Of a DNA stretch of 64,000 bases, positions 1-11,256 are shown piece by piece. How positions within the stretch are numbered: position 1 is the first letter of the stretch; each line of letters opens with the position of its first letter. Position numbers and translations under genes: made by a program. The stretch spans positions 8,990,001 through 9,054,000 of the forward strand of contig JAMPIQ010000001.1 in NCBI GenBank assembly GCA_024699855.1, read 5' to 3'. Below the pieces are notes generated by a model. It ran no database searches. It was not told where the DNA came from and worked only from the letters and a program-made list of their open reading frames with translations. Origin of the DNA: Aphelenchoides besseyi (lineage: Eukaryota; Nematoda; Chromadorea; Rhabditida; Aphelenchoididae).

Positions 1-2030
1 AGAGTCGCCAGCAAATCTCTTTGGCACAACAAAATCTTTCGATAATCGTGAGTTTACAGCGCGTTGTCGAGGCTCACGACCACGAATCAACGTAACATCC
101 GCTTCTTTACGAGCCTTCTTTTCTGATGTGCCTTCGAATTCCTCATCGGAAGTGTTTTCGCTATGTTCCTCTACTTTTATACTTTTCTCCTTCTAAATAT
201 CAGTGTGAAATAGATTGGACAAAACTCCAGACTCACTTCTTCCTCTTCATCGGACATCGAACCGGCGGACACTTTGGATTGAGCGCGAGTTCGTTTCAAC
301 GAACTTTTGACAGGTGGAGCAGGAGTCGAAGTTTTTGATTGTTCTGTTTGACCGGTCGGCAGCTAAGAGAGTTAGAAATATTTGAAATAACAATTCGTTC
401 ATCACATACCGCTGCTAAAGTTGAATCGTTTGATTGGATGTTGAGAAATTGATCGATGTCTGCCATGTCGTATTCAACTGCATTGCTGATGTCCCTGGAA
501 AAACATAAACACATATTTTCATACTCGAACTCACATTTCGACTGGTCCATGAGTTTCGGTTTGTACGGGACGAACCTTCTGCGGACTCAAAATCGGTCTT
601 GGTGCCGACTTCTTTCCTTTCTGTCGTTTTCCACGTCGTGTTACAATACGTTTTACCGCTGCGAATGCGGAGTTCGAGTCATCGTTCTTGACTTCGTCTT
701 CTAAACCACCCGACTCGTCAACGGCCATCGCTTCTCCATCAGAACCGCTGATTGCACTTTCTGATTCGTCGATAAACGCTGCCGGACTGATACTGCGATG
801 TAATCGCTCATTTTTCTGAAGAATATTAAAATGGTATGTATTTAAAATCGAACCTTTCGATAATTTTTTCTGGTCGAACTTCTTCGGGCCTCAATATGGT
901 TTTTGCGAATCGACGCGTGTCGATCTTTCATATGAGCTTTCAATTTCTCGTATCTGAAAATTATTTGTGAAATATAGTAGATTCCTTTTTTACGTTGCAA
1001 ATCCACGAGTGTCGCAGAAATAACAGCGATTGGTGGTTTCTGTGTCCGAATGATGAGTCAAAGTCATGTGGTAGATCAACGCTTCGAAGGTGTCGAAGGG
1101 TCGAATTTGTTTGCACGGCGCATGTTGGCACGTCAACGAACTCAACTCGGTAAAATGAACGATGTCGTCGGGCAGTTTTTGTAGAACACGAAGCTAAAGA
1201 CTCGAATAAATTTGACTGTCGAATGAACACAAACCTGTTCATTGGTCAACGTCGCTGCTCGACCATCGACTCGTCGATTTCTCAACTGCATTTCACCGTA
1301 ACGACTCGATTTCTCCTGCGGCATCACGACCACAACTCGATCGTCCGGGACTTGTGACGAAATCGCCAACTCGGTCGGCATCTCAACCAAACGTTGATAG
1401 CCGTCGGAGAACTCGGTGATCGGCGTTGGGCGTTGAGATTTCGGCAAAGTCAAAACGTCCAGTGGCTTCTGAAATCTGTCTTCCAATTCCACGGTGTTAA
1501 AACAAACCTTTGAATGTGGCAATGTGACTGTTGCTTTTTTTGTTCTTTCGTCCAAAATCGACTCCAAATTCGTTCTGCCTGACTTAACCGGACCGTTGGT
1601 TTCTGAAAATGAATCCAGAAGTTTTTCCCAAAATTTATTCCTCACCTCCACGTTCTTCGCGTTGTCTTCGCAAATCGGACTGAAATTTCTTCGCCAACTC
1701 CAACTCCTCAGTCAAATCGCCGTACATTGAACGACAAGAAGTTCGTTTGTGCGAGACGAACGTGACGATCGAACGAAACATCTCTCGGCAATACCTAAGC
1801 GAGGATGTTGATCAGAAAATTTTTGATTTTGCAAATTTTTCGAAAACACCGAAACTCGAGGTTTTGTTGGAAGTTTACAGTTTGTTGGACTTCTTGCCAC
1901 GGACAACTCACTTGCACTCGTAGATGACATCGCATTCTCTATCCAGCAAATGCCTAACTTCGTGGGTTCCGCTCTCGTAGTACCGGATCAGCCTGCCGCA
2001 GCCGTCCGATTTCGCGACTCCGGAAGACAT
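1..2030 (-). CDS. C2H2/C2HC zinc-finger protein, ZNF800-like (3' end off the window)
   Basis: Spliced gene that is still open at base 1. The start chosen is the Met at 2030 (MSSGVAKSDG...); an acceptor sits just upstream at about 2064, so a further 5' exon is possible. The first exon ends in a Tyr-Glu-Cys-Lys that joins, across an intron ending near 1791, to YCREMFRSIVTFVSHKR..C, a C2HC finger. Two more fingers follow: one with C-x4-C and H-x4-H around 1060-1130, and a canonical C-x2-C-x12-H-x4-H finger split by the intron near 960-1000. Basic and acidic low-complexity sequence follows to the edge. The finger with the Val-Ser-His-Lys-Arg core after an acidic 'ECDVIYEC' stretch recalls vertebrate ZNF800, a nuclear transcription regulator. 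Zinc finger is certain; ZNF800 orthology is inference from memory. Confidence 0.68.
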
Positions 2031-3002
2031 TTCACGGTTTGCTTGACCGGTACCGAACTTCTTCTGCAAATGAGAGAATTGATTGGAAATTATAAGCACT
2101 CGAAATTGGATAAGAGAAACACGAAGACTAAATGAAATGGCCGTTTTGACTGCACATCGATACCACAAAATAGCGAGCAGGCAGCAAGCTCATTTGAACG
2201 CAAAACTCGAACGTCCCGTCTCAGTTCGTCTCGTCACGAAACTTCCGAGAGCCATGCGCCTGAAACACAAAGCCCCAAACTTGCCGGCGAGTTAAACGCC
2301 AATTTTCGTGGATTCGCAAAGTGACTTTCGTACAAGAATGGTTATCAGTTGATTGAGGAAGTTGAGTGGAATAAAAAACTCGAAACTCAACCTGTTCTGC
2401 GACCACCGAAAAGCTGGACGAGAGGCGATAGTGAACGGATTTGGGAGTTGAGGTCAATACAGAAAAATACAGAGCTGAAGAATCAGTTAGCGCGTCTCCA
2501 ATTTTGAGCAGCAGCCAGCCCGCGTCGTTGAAACGCCAAAAATCCGCTCAACTTAACAACCATCGATTTTGCCTGTGAAAATCAAAGAGCCAATCAATCT
2601 CCTCGGTCGCTGAGGGATTAATTATGAGAACATGGCTTTTGTGTTTTTGAGGAAATTGGGCAGAGAGTATGACTTCTTAGCATCGTATTGGGCATTCAAA
2701 TCGGGGACCGGAAGGTTGAGATATCGTTTATCTCTTGTTTGTTGTTAATTAGGAACTTGAAGTTTATTTCAACACTTGAGTTTCTGTTTGATTAAGTTCT
2801 TCTAATTAAACTGTTTACTATTTGAAATTGCACAAACAATCGTTGAGTTCTTGTTCAATCTCTCCTTTGAACAAAACAGCGGTGATAGGAAGTGTATTTA
2901 TTTAATCAACACTTAGCCCCGAAGCTAATTTAAATTATCACAACAGTCTGATCAAACGGGAATCTAACAGCGAACATATCAGAGCTTGTAGTTGTGGAAA
3001 GT

Positions 3003-3504
3003 TCATTCGTAAAGCCACGATTTGAATGCGGATTCGTAGTTGTGCAATTCGTTATCCGAGAACCAGTGTTTGATTTCACGGTTTGCCGATTCAACGGAAT
3101 CCGAGCCGTGACAGATGTTACGTCCGGTTTGAAGACAGAAGTCGCCACGAATGGTTCCTGGAGCGGATTGCAACGGATTGGTGGTGCCGAGAATCGTGCG
3201 TCCAGTTTTGACGGCGTCCAAACCTTCCCAAACCATGGCAACGATAGGTCCTGATCCCATGTAAGTCACAAGTCCTCCAAAGAATGGTTTGTCCTTCAGA
3301 TCTTGGTAGTGAACCTGAAAAACTAGAAATCAGAAATAAAACGTGAAAACTTGTTACCTCAAGATGCTCTTTCGACGGTTGAGTCATTTTCAAGGCGACC
3401 AATTTGTATCCGCGGTCCTCGAAACGTCCAATAATCTTAGCAACTAAGCCACGTTGGACACCATCGGGCTTGATTGCAATGAAGGTACGTTCAGTGGTCG
3501 ACAT
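3003..3504 (-). CDS. Nucleoside diphosphate kinase (group I)
   Basis: Two exons, 3504-3358 and 3314-3003, with a 43-nt intron, give 152 residues, the usual length for group I NDK. It transfers the gamma phosphate of a nucleoside triphosphate to a diphosphate through a phosphohistidine. The N-terminus ([19 protein letters not shown]), the nucleotide-binding '[13 protein letters not shown]' loop, the active-site '[10 protein letters not shown]' (His phosphorylated in the family) and the C-terminal 'WLYE' are all seen. The enzyme is complete with no missing catalytic residue. The frame stays open 68 codons upstream of the Met, back to an acceptor-like site at 3708, but no spliced start was found for an extended form, so the usual family start is preferred. 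Confidence 0.96.
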
Positions 3505-3659
3505 TTCGGAACAGTTGTAATCGTCGTCAAGCTGCAAGTATAACTTTCGGTACATGCACAACCATCCACGACACCGCGAACGAACTGCGACCGTAGAGCA
3601 GAGTGAATGGACCCAAATAAATGAGTACTCCCCAAGAAACGTGCAATAATTGCGGCTAT

Positions 3660-3887
3660 CTACTGGGCGTTTGAATGTCCAAATGAAACAGAGACCACGG
3701 ACACTACCTTTTTTTCATTAAATAATCCCTCGTCTCTGTATTCGAAGGCAAAATGCTTGGAATATTTTTCGCTAACCACATCCTAATACGGAAAACATCG
3801 TACCTTTGAGCACGTTTTCTCAGACACAACCAGAGACATGGTCGACGAAAAGACGATTAGAAGCAGGAAGAGTGAGCGGACGGTCAT
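3660..3887 (-). CDS. Small secreted ORF with an in-frame stop or a 21-nt intron
   Basis: Starts [18 protein letters not shown], a good signal peptide, followed by a Glu-Lys-Thr-Cys stretch. After 28 codons comes GTACGATG...TATTAG, which contains an in-frame stop and is itself a 21-nt GT...AG segment of seven codons. Beyond it the same frame stays open (..[17 protein letters not shown]..) to a stop at 3660. The mature product would be about 40 residues. It lies about 155 nt upstream of the NDK start on the same strand, so it could be the upstream cistron of an operon or its 5' leader. Family not recognised. A 21-nt intron is shorter than any other seen here, so a stop, an error or a longer alternative intron are all possible. 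Confidence 0.35.
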
Positions 3888-4280
3888 TCCTGCTAAACGG
3901 GATTAGATAACCAGACGAACTACTCTAATTGCAATTAATTAAACACACAAATCAGAAAATGGTTTGTTTTAAGGGAGAAAACGCACGGTAAACATCGATG
4001 GAGTAGGACGAGAAAGTGAAAATCGAACAACCGAACGACCTTCGAGCCGTCAATTCGACTGGCAAAGTGCGAGAGACGCCAACGAGCAGTGAGAAAACGG
4101 TTGGTGTTTGTTAGGTCAAATGGGCTCTCAAAATTGTTGTTTTTAGTCGTGGCTTTCTATTTTGGAAGTCAAGATTTTGATGAAAATCACTATTTACGAT
4201 CAAATTTACTTGATCAAGAACCAACCAGTAAACAGTAAGTAATCAATTTTTCTTTCATTAAATTCTTTTTATTGTTAGTT
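3888..4280. other. Intergenic/promoter region between divergent genes
   Basis: Lies between the minus-strand secreted ORF/NDK pair and plus-strand ELP4, so it should hold both promoters. The sequence just before the ELP4 start (TTGTTAG then TT-ATG) looks like a splice acceptor and may receive a spliced leader. No ORF or RNA gene was recognised. Confidence 0.4.
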
Positions 4281-5258
4281 ATGATTCGCATAGGTGATCT
4301 CGCACGTTTGCCCGGCACTCGAATTCAAAATCGATGTGCAGTCACATCGACCGGATTGGATGCCATAGACAACCTGATGGGCGGTGGACTTCCTATTCCG
4401 AGTCTCTACGTGATTAGCGAAACGAACAGCAAACGGTTTGCGTCCTTCTTTCAACGGTACTTTCTGTCCGAAGGATTGGTTGCCAAGCACGAGCTTCTCG
4501 TCCACTCGCCATCGACTTCAACGAACATCAGCGAACTGCTTGAAAACCTGCCAAGTTGCTCGACCAATTCGACCAACGAAAACGAATCAGCAAATGTCCC
4601 GGACGCAGAAATGCGAATTGCTTGGCGCTACAAAACGATGCCCGCAATGAACTCGTCGTTGAGTGCAAAAGACAAAACAAAATTCGATTTGACGAAACCG
4701 ATGGATTTTTCCGAAGCCACAATCCGAACACTTTCAACCACAAGCTACAAATCACTTTGGACTCATTTGTATCGTTTAAGCAAAGAAGAGCAATTTGCAA
4801 AACAAAAAGACAAAAACATTCTTCGAATCCTTCTCACCGACTTTGGTTCGCCGTTCTACGAAGATCCGGAGAACTTTCGACCTTTTCTCTTTCAACTTCG
4901 TTCTCTTCTTCAAACCGCCAATTTGATTGTGATGCTCAACGTGGATGAATCGATTCTGTCAACCGACGACTCAACGGCTCTGTTGTCCGTTTCAGACGCC
5001 TACTTTGGACTTGAGATACCGGACGCAGAGACGAAGAAGAACATGGGTCTTGAGGAACGATACGACGGTCGATTTCACGTACGAAAACTACCGCTTTTGA
5101 ATTCGATTTCAACCAATAAACCAGATTGTGTGGATCTGGTCTTCGAGAAGCATCGTCGTTACATCGAAATTCGAATTCTTCATCTGCCCGCAGTGATGGG
5201 TGGTGCAGCAGAAGAGGCGGCCAAAACTCCCTGTCAACGTATCTTGGACCAATTCTGA
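4281..5258 (+). CDS. ELP4: Elongator complex protein 4
   Basis: Intron-free ORF of 325 residues. ELP4 is part of the Elp4-5-6 hexameric RecA-like subcomplex, which helps Elongator place cm5/mcm5-type modifications on wobble uridines of tRNAs. The N-terminal 'LPGTRIQNRCAVTSTGLDAI' with 'MGGGLPIPSLYVI' is the PAXNEB/ELP4 signature: it occupies the P-loop position of RecA folds without being a classical Walker A. The central 'LRILLTDFGSPF' and 'LFQLRSLLQTANLIVML' match the RecA-core strands. The start is the Met of MIRIGDL, directly after a TTGTTAG acceptor that may be a trans-splice site. AATAAA at 5293 is the likely poly(A) signal. MTG1 follows 140 nt downstream on the same strand. Confidence 0.93.
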   Translation: MIRIGDLARLPGTRIQNRCAVTSTGLDAIDNLMGGGLPIPSLYVISETNSKRFASFFQRYFLSEGLVAKHELLVHSPSTSTNISELLENLPSCSTNSTNENESANVPDAEMRIAWRYKTMPAMNSSLSAKDKTKFDLTKPMDFSEATIRTLSTTSYKSLWTHLYRLSKEEQFAKQKDKNILRILLTDFGSPFYEDPENFRPFLFQLRSLLQTANLIVMLNVDESILSTDDSTALLSVSDAYFGLEIPDAETKKNMGLEERYDGRFHVRKLPLLNSISTNKPDCVDLVFEKHRRYIEIRILHLPAVMGGAAEEAAKTPCQRILDQF

Positions 5259-5397
5259 TTTACATTCTGTTATTTTTGTTGATTTTGTTTGCAATAAACG
5301 TTGTTTATTAAACGACGAATGTTCATAACCAAATGTTGTCCGATCTTTTTATTTCTCTTTCCTTCACTTCAACTCGAATAGAATACTTTCAGTCATA

Positions 5398-6565
5398 ATG
5401 TTTATCAATTTGTCGAGATGCTCATACGAACCTGTTGTTTGTTTTCGCTCTCTCTGTACCGGTCCAGCAGTTGTGGAGCACACGCCCATCGAAAGTCGAA
5501 GCCAATTTCGATTACCGAAAACTGCCGAGCAAACCAAATGGTATCCGAAGCATATGGCCATTCAATTTGCTCGTATGGAACATCGATTAAGAAGCATGGA
5601 TTTGATTATCGAGGTGACCGTTCCCTAAAAAACTTTTGATTGGTTGTTTAGGTGCACGATGCTCGAATAGCATTGACCGGACGGAATCCCGAGTTTCAAT
5701 CGCGACTCTACGCCGTTCGCCCGCACATTCTCGTCTTCAACAAAATGGATTTGATAAACAAAAAGAAATACATGTAACTTTGTTTATTCCAAAGCCACGA
5801 TCTTTCGTTTTTTAGTGCTTCCGTTGAGAAACATTACAAGAATTTGGGAGTCAAGCACGTTCTCTGGACCGATTGCAAACATCGGAAGTCAAGAGCTTTG
5901 AGTGAACTACAAACAATGATGATGGATTGTTTACAAAGCGAATATCGTTTCAATCGGTCCGTCAAAACCGAGTACATGATCATGATAACGGGAATACCGA
6001 ACGTCGGCAAGTCCTCACTCATCAATTCGATTCGAACAAAAAATCTCGGAAAGACCGTAAATGCCGTGTCGGTTGGAGCTCGACCGGGTGTTACCATCAG
6101 ACTTCAAAATCGTGTTAAGATTTTCGACAAACCTCCAGTTTACATTCTCGATACTCCGGGAGTATTGGATCCGTATACTCGGCAGGTCGAAGACACAATG
6201 AAGTTGGGTTTGTGTGAAACAATCCTGGAAACTATGATTCGTCAAGAACACTTGGCCGACTACTTACTCTATTGGTTAAACAAGTGAGTTGAAATACACC
6301 GCTACTGACCATTCAGTCGAGTTTCAGACACCAAGATTACTCGTATCTACGGGCGTTGAAGTTGAACTGCCAACCAACAGATGACATTCAGCAATTGCTC
6401 TTGAAAATCTGTCAAGAACGAAACATTCGAGTTCGCACCTTAGTACCCGGTCGAGGATATGAAGATCGTTGGGATTTTAACGCAGCTACCGAAATTTTTG
6501 TTGGTACTTTTACGAACAACAAATTGGACGATTGCTTTTTGGACCGAGATCGTTTAGTGGATTGA
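5398..6565 (+). CDS. MTG1: Mitochondrial ribosome-associated GTPase 1
   Basis: Four exons (5398-5613, 5652-5773, 5816-6283, 6328-6565) give 347 residues with introns of 38-44 nt. The GTPase motifs are circularly permuted, as in the YlqF/MTG1 family: G4 'NKMD' comes first, then G1 'GIPNVGKSS', G2-region Thr in 'GARPGVT' and G3 'DTPG'. MTG1 acts in large-subunit mitoribosome assembly at the inner membrane. The N-terminus is basic and poor in acidic residues, consistent with mitochondrial import. AATAAA at 6567 serves as poly(A) signal, and the gene ends 107 bp from the convergent 3' end of the processing-peptidase alpha gene. All diagnostic motifs are intact. Confidence 0.95.
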
Positions 6566-6671
6566 AAATAAATTTTGAAACTTTTTATTCACAAACAAAC
6601 TGACAACAAATTAACAGAATTTAAAAACAATTGGCACTTGTTCTATCTAAGTCCGGGAGTTGAACGTGATG

Positions 6672-9600
6672 TCAACCGAAAACCACCGATCTTGTTGGGT
6701 CGAGTAAACGCGGGGATCGCTCGACGACTGCTCTGTCGAAGTTCTCGTAGTCCGGCAATCCACGTAGATCACCGTAGCCCACAATGCACGGCTTAGTCAT
6801 CAGCATCCGTTCGGTCACTCGACGAATGTCAACGGGTCGAACGGCATCTAAAAGATCGATTTTATTGAGCTGCTCATTTGCATAAAAAACAAAAGTTTTG
6901 GTTTTTGGTGCGAAGCTTATTGTTTGAAACAACGTTCTTTTGGTGCGATCAAACCAAGTTTCTTGACGAGATGACTGCCGCGAACAGCACGAATACGCCC
7001 ACTGGACAATCGCCAAGTGATCTTAAAGTCGACGAGTTGCCGGTGGGGACGATTTTGGCCGGACGTTTTAAATTAACCGAACTCGTCCAATCGCATCCAC
7101 TTCTCGGTCTCACGTACAATGCAATCAATCAAGAAGGCCAGGGGTTTGTGGTTCGCGTTGATGCCGAAAAGAACGCGCTTTCATTTGTACGTTCGGAAGC
7201 CGGGTTCTTGCAAGCGGTTTGTTTCCATTCGCCTTTCAACATGAACTTCGATTTCCGGTCTTGAAACTGAACGCTCACAATCATTTCGTTCAGCTAATGC
7301 ACGGAGCGAAACATCAAACGGTCATCTACTTCGTGACTCGCTATCGCCCCGGTCCAACTCTCAATCAATGTTTGGGCGCAATGTCAGATGGAAAGTTCAA
7401 AGTTGGAACGGCCGCTCGTGTTGCCCATCACATCATCAAAGTAAAGTTATTGCGATAGAAAGAGTACGTTTTCGTTCGCAGGCTATTCAAATTGTTCACG
7501 CCCTTAACTATCTTCTTCGCCGCATTGATCCGAATGTCATTCGCTTTGATGTGCGTAGTCGTTCCATTTATTTGAGCGACTTGAGCAGTGTACGCGTGGA
7601 TCCAATCAAAATGAAGATCAATGCCATTGTCCGTTGGTCTGGGGCTCAACTTTACGCTCCAATGCAACATCATAATGGCGGTTAGTTGGTTGTTGTTAAC
7701 AAATTAAAATTTGATTTTGTAGGCTCAATTAGCACTCGTCACGATGTCGAAGCAGCGGTCTTTCTTCTCGTCGACATGACCACCGCTAAATTGCCGTGGG
7801 AATCGACTCCAACCGACCAAATGGGACCCGTGAAACGCAAAGCGGTTACCGATCAGTCGCTCTTTAACGGATGTCCAGCTCAGTAAGTCGAATCAAACAT
7901 CAGAAATCGACTGTTCAACCTCAGATATGCGGCAATTTACACGTACGTTTCGTGTTTGACCGATGCGGACAAATTGGATTACGATTCAATCTTCAAGAAG
8001 TTGGAAGAAGCGTGGAAACAAGCGGGAGTAAAAGATGCCGAAAACGATAAATACGATTGGGAATCTGTGATGCGTGCTCCGGATCAGCATGGCTATTGAG
8101 TTGTCAAAGATGTTGTTTTTTATAGGAAATAAAATTGTTTTTACCGATTTTGCGTAAATAATCCTGTGGTTTTCGTCGCTCGTTGTGTGCCAAAACCTGA
8201 CGAGTCATATCCTCGAACATCACCGGTCGTAGTTCCAAATTCATCATAAGCCTGAAGCAGAAGTCGTTCGATACCCACTATGAAACAACCAACTGGGATT
8301 TGAGTTGCGTTTTCGCTCGTTGCAATTCGCCATCGCTCACATCGGTTTCGTTCAAACGGAAAAACTCGGTCAAAATGATCTTCGAACCTTTCAATAGCTG
8401 AAAACAGAAACTGCACTTGTGATCGGTCATGGAAACCAACGTTTTCTGGCGGTTGACTTGAACGAATACAGAAAAGACCCGAGTCGGCATACGAGTAATT
8501 GAAAGCCGTTGAATTGTACATCCAATGATAATGGTGCATCACATCGGTGTACAATCGACTGTACATTCCTTTTCCCGGACCACCGGCACTAAAGCTTCCA
8601 CCACCGCCCAGAAGCGATTGAAGAACACAAAAAGCAACGAAATCGTCGTGTCGCACCGAAACACCTTCGAAGCCGAGCATCAAGTGCGCCAAATTTGGAA
8701 AGGGATGAGGACCACGGGCCATACGTGATAAGTCTCGTTTTTGCTGGAATTTCGGAGTTTTAATAGCCATCCGATTTCCAACGAATTACTCGCAATTCAC
8801 CACCCGTGTATTGTGCCAAAGAGCGATCAACAGGCGGTAGTTTGTCGACGAGTAGCGAGTTATTTCGCGACCAAATTGTGTTCTTCGTATCAAAAAGTCG
8901 TTCACACCATTCGACTAATTGCTCGTGATTTACACCAACAGCTGAAGCCCTCGGACTGATTGTATCGTATTGAAAACGAACTCACCGCCAACGACTATAC
9001 GATCGGGAGTGTGATATTGACTGATAAACGAATACAAGTGTTTGATATCGACATTATCGATTGAGGAGTTGTCGCAGAACTTGGAGAATCCGAGAGTGTT
9101 TCCGCGGAATCCGGCCTTAATTGTGAATGAAAATTGAAGTACAAGAAAACTCACCGTGTGCGCCCAGTCGATGAGTCGGTTTTCTGGTTCTGGATCCTTG
9201 GCTGCGGCTTCATTCTCGAATTTAATGATTTGCCGGGCGTAATCGACGGAATGAGACGTGAAAACAGGACGGTGAACTGTATCAGCAATGATCTTTAAAA
9301 TGTCTTTTGCGTGGTCGACATGACATGAAGAGGCGTAGATGCACGTATCTTTTGTTGTCTGACAATCAATCAGTGCACCTTTCTGTTCGAGGATTTCGTA
9401 GATGTGAGCGTTCGTGTCGTAATTCTCACTCCCCTAGAACAATGAAAGTGAATTGTGGATGAGATTCAGGCTACCGAAAATGCAAGTTTCTCGATGAAAT
9501 GCGATATTCCCAACGGATAGTGAGCTTCGTAACGGGAACCGGCGTTGATACCAACTAAAACCACCGAATGCAAGCAAATTGATAGTTCGAATACAAACCT

Positions 9601-9854
9601 CCAATGGTCACATAATCGCCAAAAGTTGGTTCGGTGACCACTCGCAATCCGTTGTCCAAAGTTGTCATTTTGGCGTCGAATAACTTCACGGATTTCGGAT
9701 CCACATAAGCCAACCGTTCGTAGCCAGGAAGCGGATCGGTGAGTGGAATCGTGAGGAAATGACGATGTAAACGTTCGTTTGCACTTCTCGACTTATCCGA
9801 CAGCCTTCGTCGCAGTTCGAAATACGGAAAACGATGGCGAAGAAGTTTCGCCAT
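6672..9854 (-). CDS. PMPCA: Mitochondrial processing peptidase alpha subunit
   Basis: Non-catalytic, substrate-recognising subunit of the matrix peptidase that removes presequences. The first exon begins at 9854 with an Arg-rich presequence. Then follow 'SRYEAHYPLGISHFIEKLAF' (the degenerate zinc-motif region typical of alpha), 'HAKDILKIIADTVHRPVF'-type core sequence, and the flexible glycine-rich loop 'GGGGSFSAGGPGKGM' (about 8590), the hallmark of the alpha subunit. The later 'ELQRAKTQLKSQ' joins across a short intron to 'LMMNLELRPVMFEDMTRQVL'. The exon ending at 8145 joins in frame (codon split 1/2) to the last exon 6847-6672 ('AVRPVDIRRVTERMLMTKP'). That last intron, 6848-8144, is 1297 nt against about 45 nt for the others and contains a whole gene on the opposite strand. 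Confidence 0.95.
6971..8099 (+). CDS. Tau-tubulin-kinase-like pseudokinase, nested in the PMPCA intron
   Basis: Exons 6971-7216, 7258-7440, 7482-7680, 7723-7882 and 7925-8099 give 320 residues in one frame. The fold is read from CK1/TTBK landmarks: 'GTILAGRFKLTELVQSHPLL' at the glycine-loop position, 'FVTRYRPGPTLNQCL' at the hinge, 'TAARVAHHIIKAIQIVHALN' for helix E, and the C-lobe 'YAAIYTYVSCL'. Catalytic residues are gone: the glycine loop is not GxGxxG, the VAIK Lys position reads VVRVD, the HRD loop reads LRRID and the DFG position reads SDLSS. A scaffold or decoy role is inference. The first intron (7217-7257) ends TTTCCG rather than AG. Poly(A) signal AATAAA at 8128. The gene lies wholly inside the last PMPCA intron, on the opposite strand. 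Confidence 0.82.
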
Positions 9855-10213
9855 TTGACTAAAAAACCGAAGAAATTTCGAAAAGGGAACTAGTCGATTT
9901 TGCTAGAAATTTGATGTCACCAACAAGTCAGCGGTCACTAAAATGTTATTCAATTACACCAACTCCACAACGAAAAATAATCGGAAACGCTCAGTTTCCG
10001 TCTATTGATGGAACAGTTGAAAAGCGGGATCTTTCGTTTGAAAATCCTCTTGTTAGCGTCTCTTCAGATTTTATGTACCTGATCTGAAGGGTCTTCTGCG
10101 AATGATCGTTTTAATGTTGAGGCTTCTGATTTCATTGTTGAACTGTTATTTGTCGTTATTCGTGCTTTTGATTGTTTTCTTGAGTTCATTTTCAGATCTC
10201 CGTTGTTTTCAAA
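9855..10213. other. Divergent promoter region
   Basis: Lies between the start of PMPCA (-) and the coiled-coil gene (+). A pyrimidine-rich tract ends in TTTTCAG shortly before the plus-strand Met and could be a cis or trans splice acceptor. No other feature seen. Confidence 0.35.
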
Positions 10214-10755
10214 ATGTCCGCTTTGGAAGGAAGAAAGTGGCTTGAAGAAAACGTCAACCAACTGATTATCGCCGTTACAAAGGACCTTCTGCACGAAGAT
10301 AACGTGATAAACGATCTGAAATCCGTGTTGTCGGGTTTCCAGGGCACCAAACAGAAGCAGGAGAAAATCAGCGAAATTTCGAATGAAATCGTCAAGAACT
10401 TCAAAGCCAAGGCCCACGAGGAGATCATGACATCGGAAAAAACAACAAAGGTGTTGGTGAGTGAGTTCCTTCTTTTCTTTCTATTAGTCTTTAAATTCAG
10501 GAGAAACGAGAGGAACTCGAGAAGGACAACAAATCGTCTCGAGCGGCTTGGAGAATCAACGGTGATCCCGTTCACGACACTTTCGCCCAACGGCATTCGG
10601 TTTACGTCGAGCATCTGGAGAATTTGAAAGAAGCACGAAAGAAGTTGGAAGTGGAAGTTGAAGTAGATGATTGAATTCACTATTTCTTTATAATCATTAG
10701 TTTTCAGAAGAAGAAGAGTGAATACGAATCGAGAGCTGCAAAACGAAAACTGTGA
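10214..10755 (+). CDS. Coiled-coil protein, unrecognised
   Basis: Three exons (10214-10456, 10501-10662, 10708-10755) give 150 residues. The product is highly charged and helical with no membrane segment or signal peptide. The N-terminal third ('MSALEGRKWLEENVNQLIIA') could be a small helical bundle; the rest ('LEKREELEKDNK', 'EHLENLKEARKKLEVEVE') has heptad-like spacing and ends in a basic KRKL tail. The length and pattern would suit a small structural subunit of a complex, but I cannot assign a family. It is transcribed divergently from PMPCA. Confidence 0.75.
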
Positions 10756-11256
10756 CTTTGAGGCCTAGAATATGATTTCAGCTTATCGTGTAAATAGCGC
10801 TTCTGTTTACGTTAAATGAATAAACTTGTCTACACGAATCAGAATGCAATTCCACTTTTTTGTTTCTGGTGTGTGACCATTTGCAATAGAAGACGAATTT
10901 GTCTTCATTGAGATTAAGAAGTTGTTCAACACACAAAAACCGTCTGTTTTTCATGTTCAATTTGCCGTCCAGCTGATCGGCCATTTGCTCGTGGCAATTC
11001 GGTGAGTGGCCAGTTGTTCTCGTTTTGACGAATGTGCCAATTGCTTTCGAATTGAGAGACTGCGGTCCGGCGAACTGGCCGGATCTGTGGAGTTTTTTGT
11101 GCGAAGTTCATTAGTCGAATTGGAGGATTTTTGCTTTCGAAGTGTGATTTTGATACATGACTTGTGCGTCTTTCTTTTCATTAGGTTCAAGGAGTGTCTA
11201 TTTTTTCATAGATTTGAACTAATTGATGTAAAGTTGCAAGTTTGTTTCGACTAATA
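10756..11256. other. Intergenic region
   Basis: About 500 bp. It contains the AATGAATAAAC poly(A)-like stretch at about 10815 for the coiled-coil gene and presumably the promoter of the membrane protein that follows. Short minus-strand ORFs here lack introns, family motifs and start context. I see no RNA gene. Confidence 0.4.

Noticed and set aside
3505..3708. N-terminal extension of NDK from 68 open codons upstream of its Met
   Set aside because: No splice from the upstream signal-peptide exon keeps this frame; family members start at the chosen Met.
10778..11190. Several minus-strand ORFs between the coiled-coil and membrane-protein genes
   Set aside because: They overlap one another, have no recognisable domain and lie in the expected promoter and 3' UTR.
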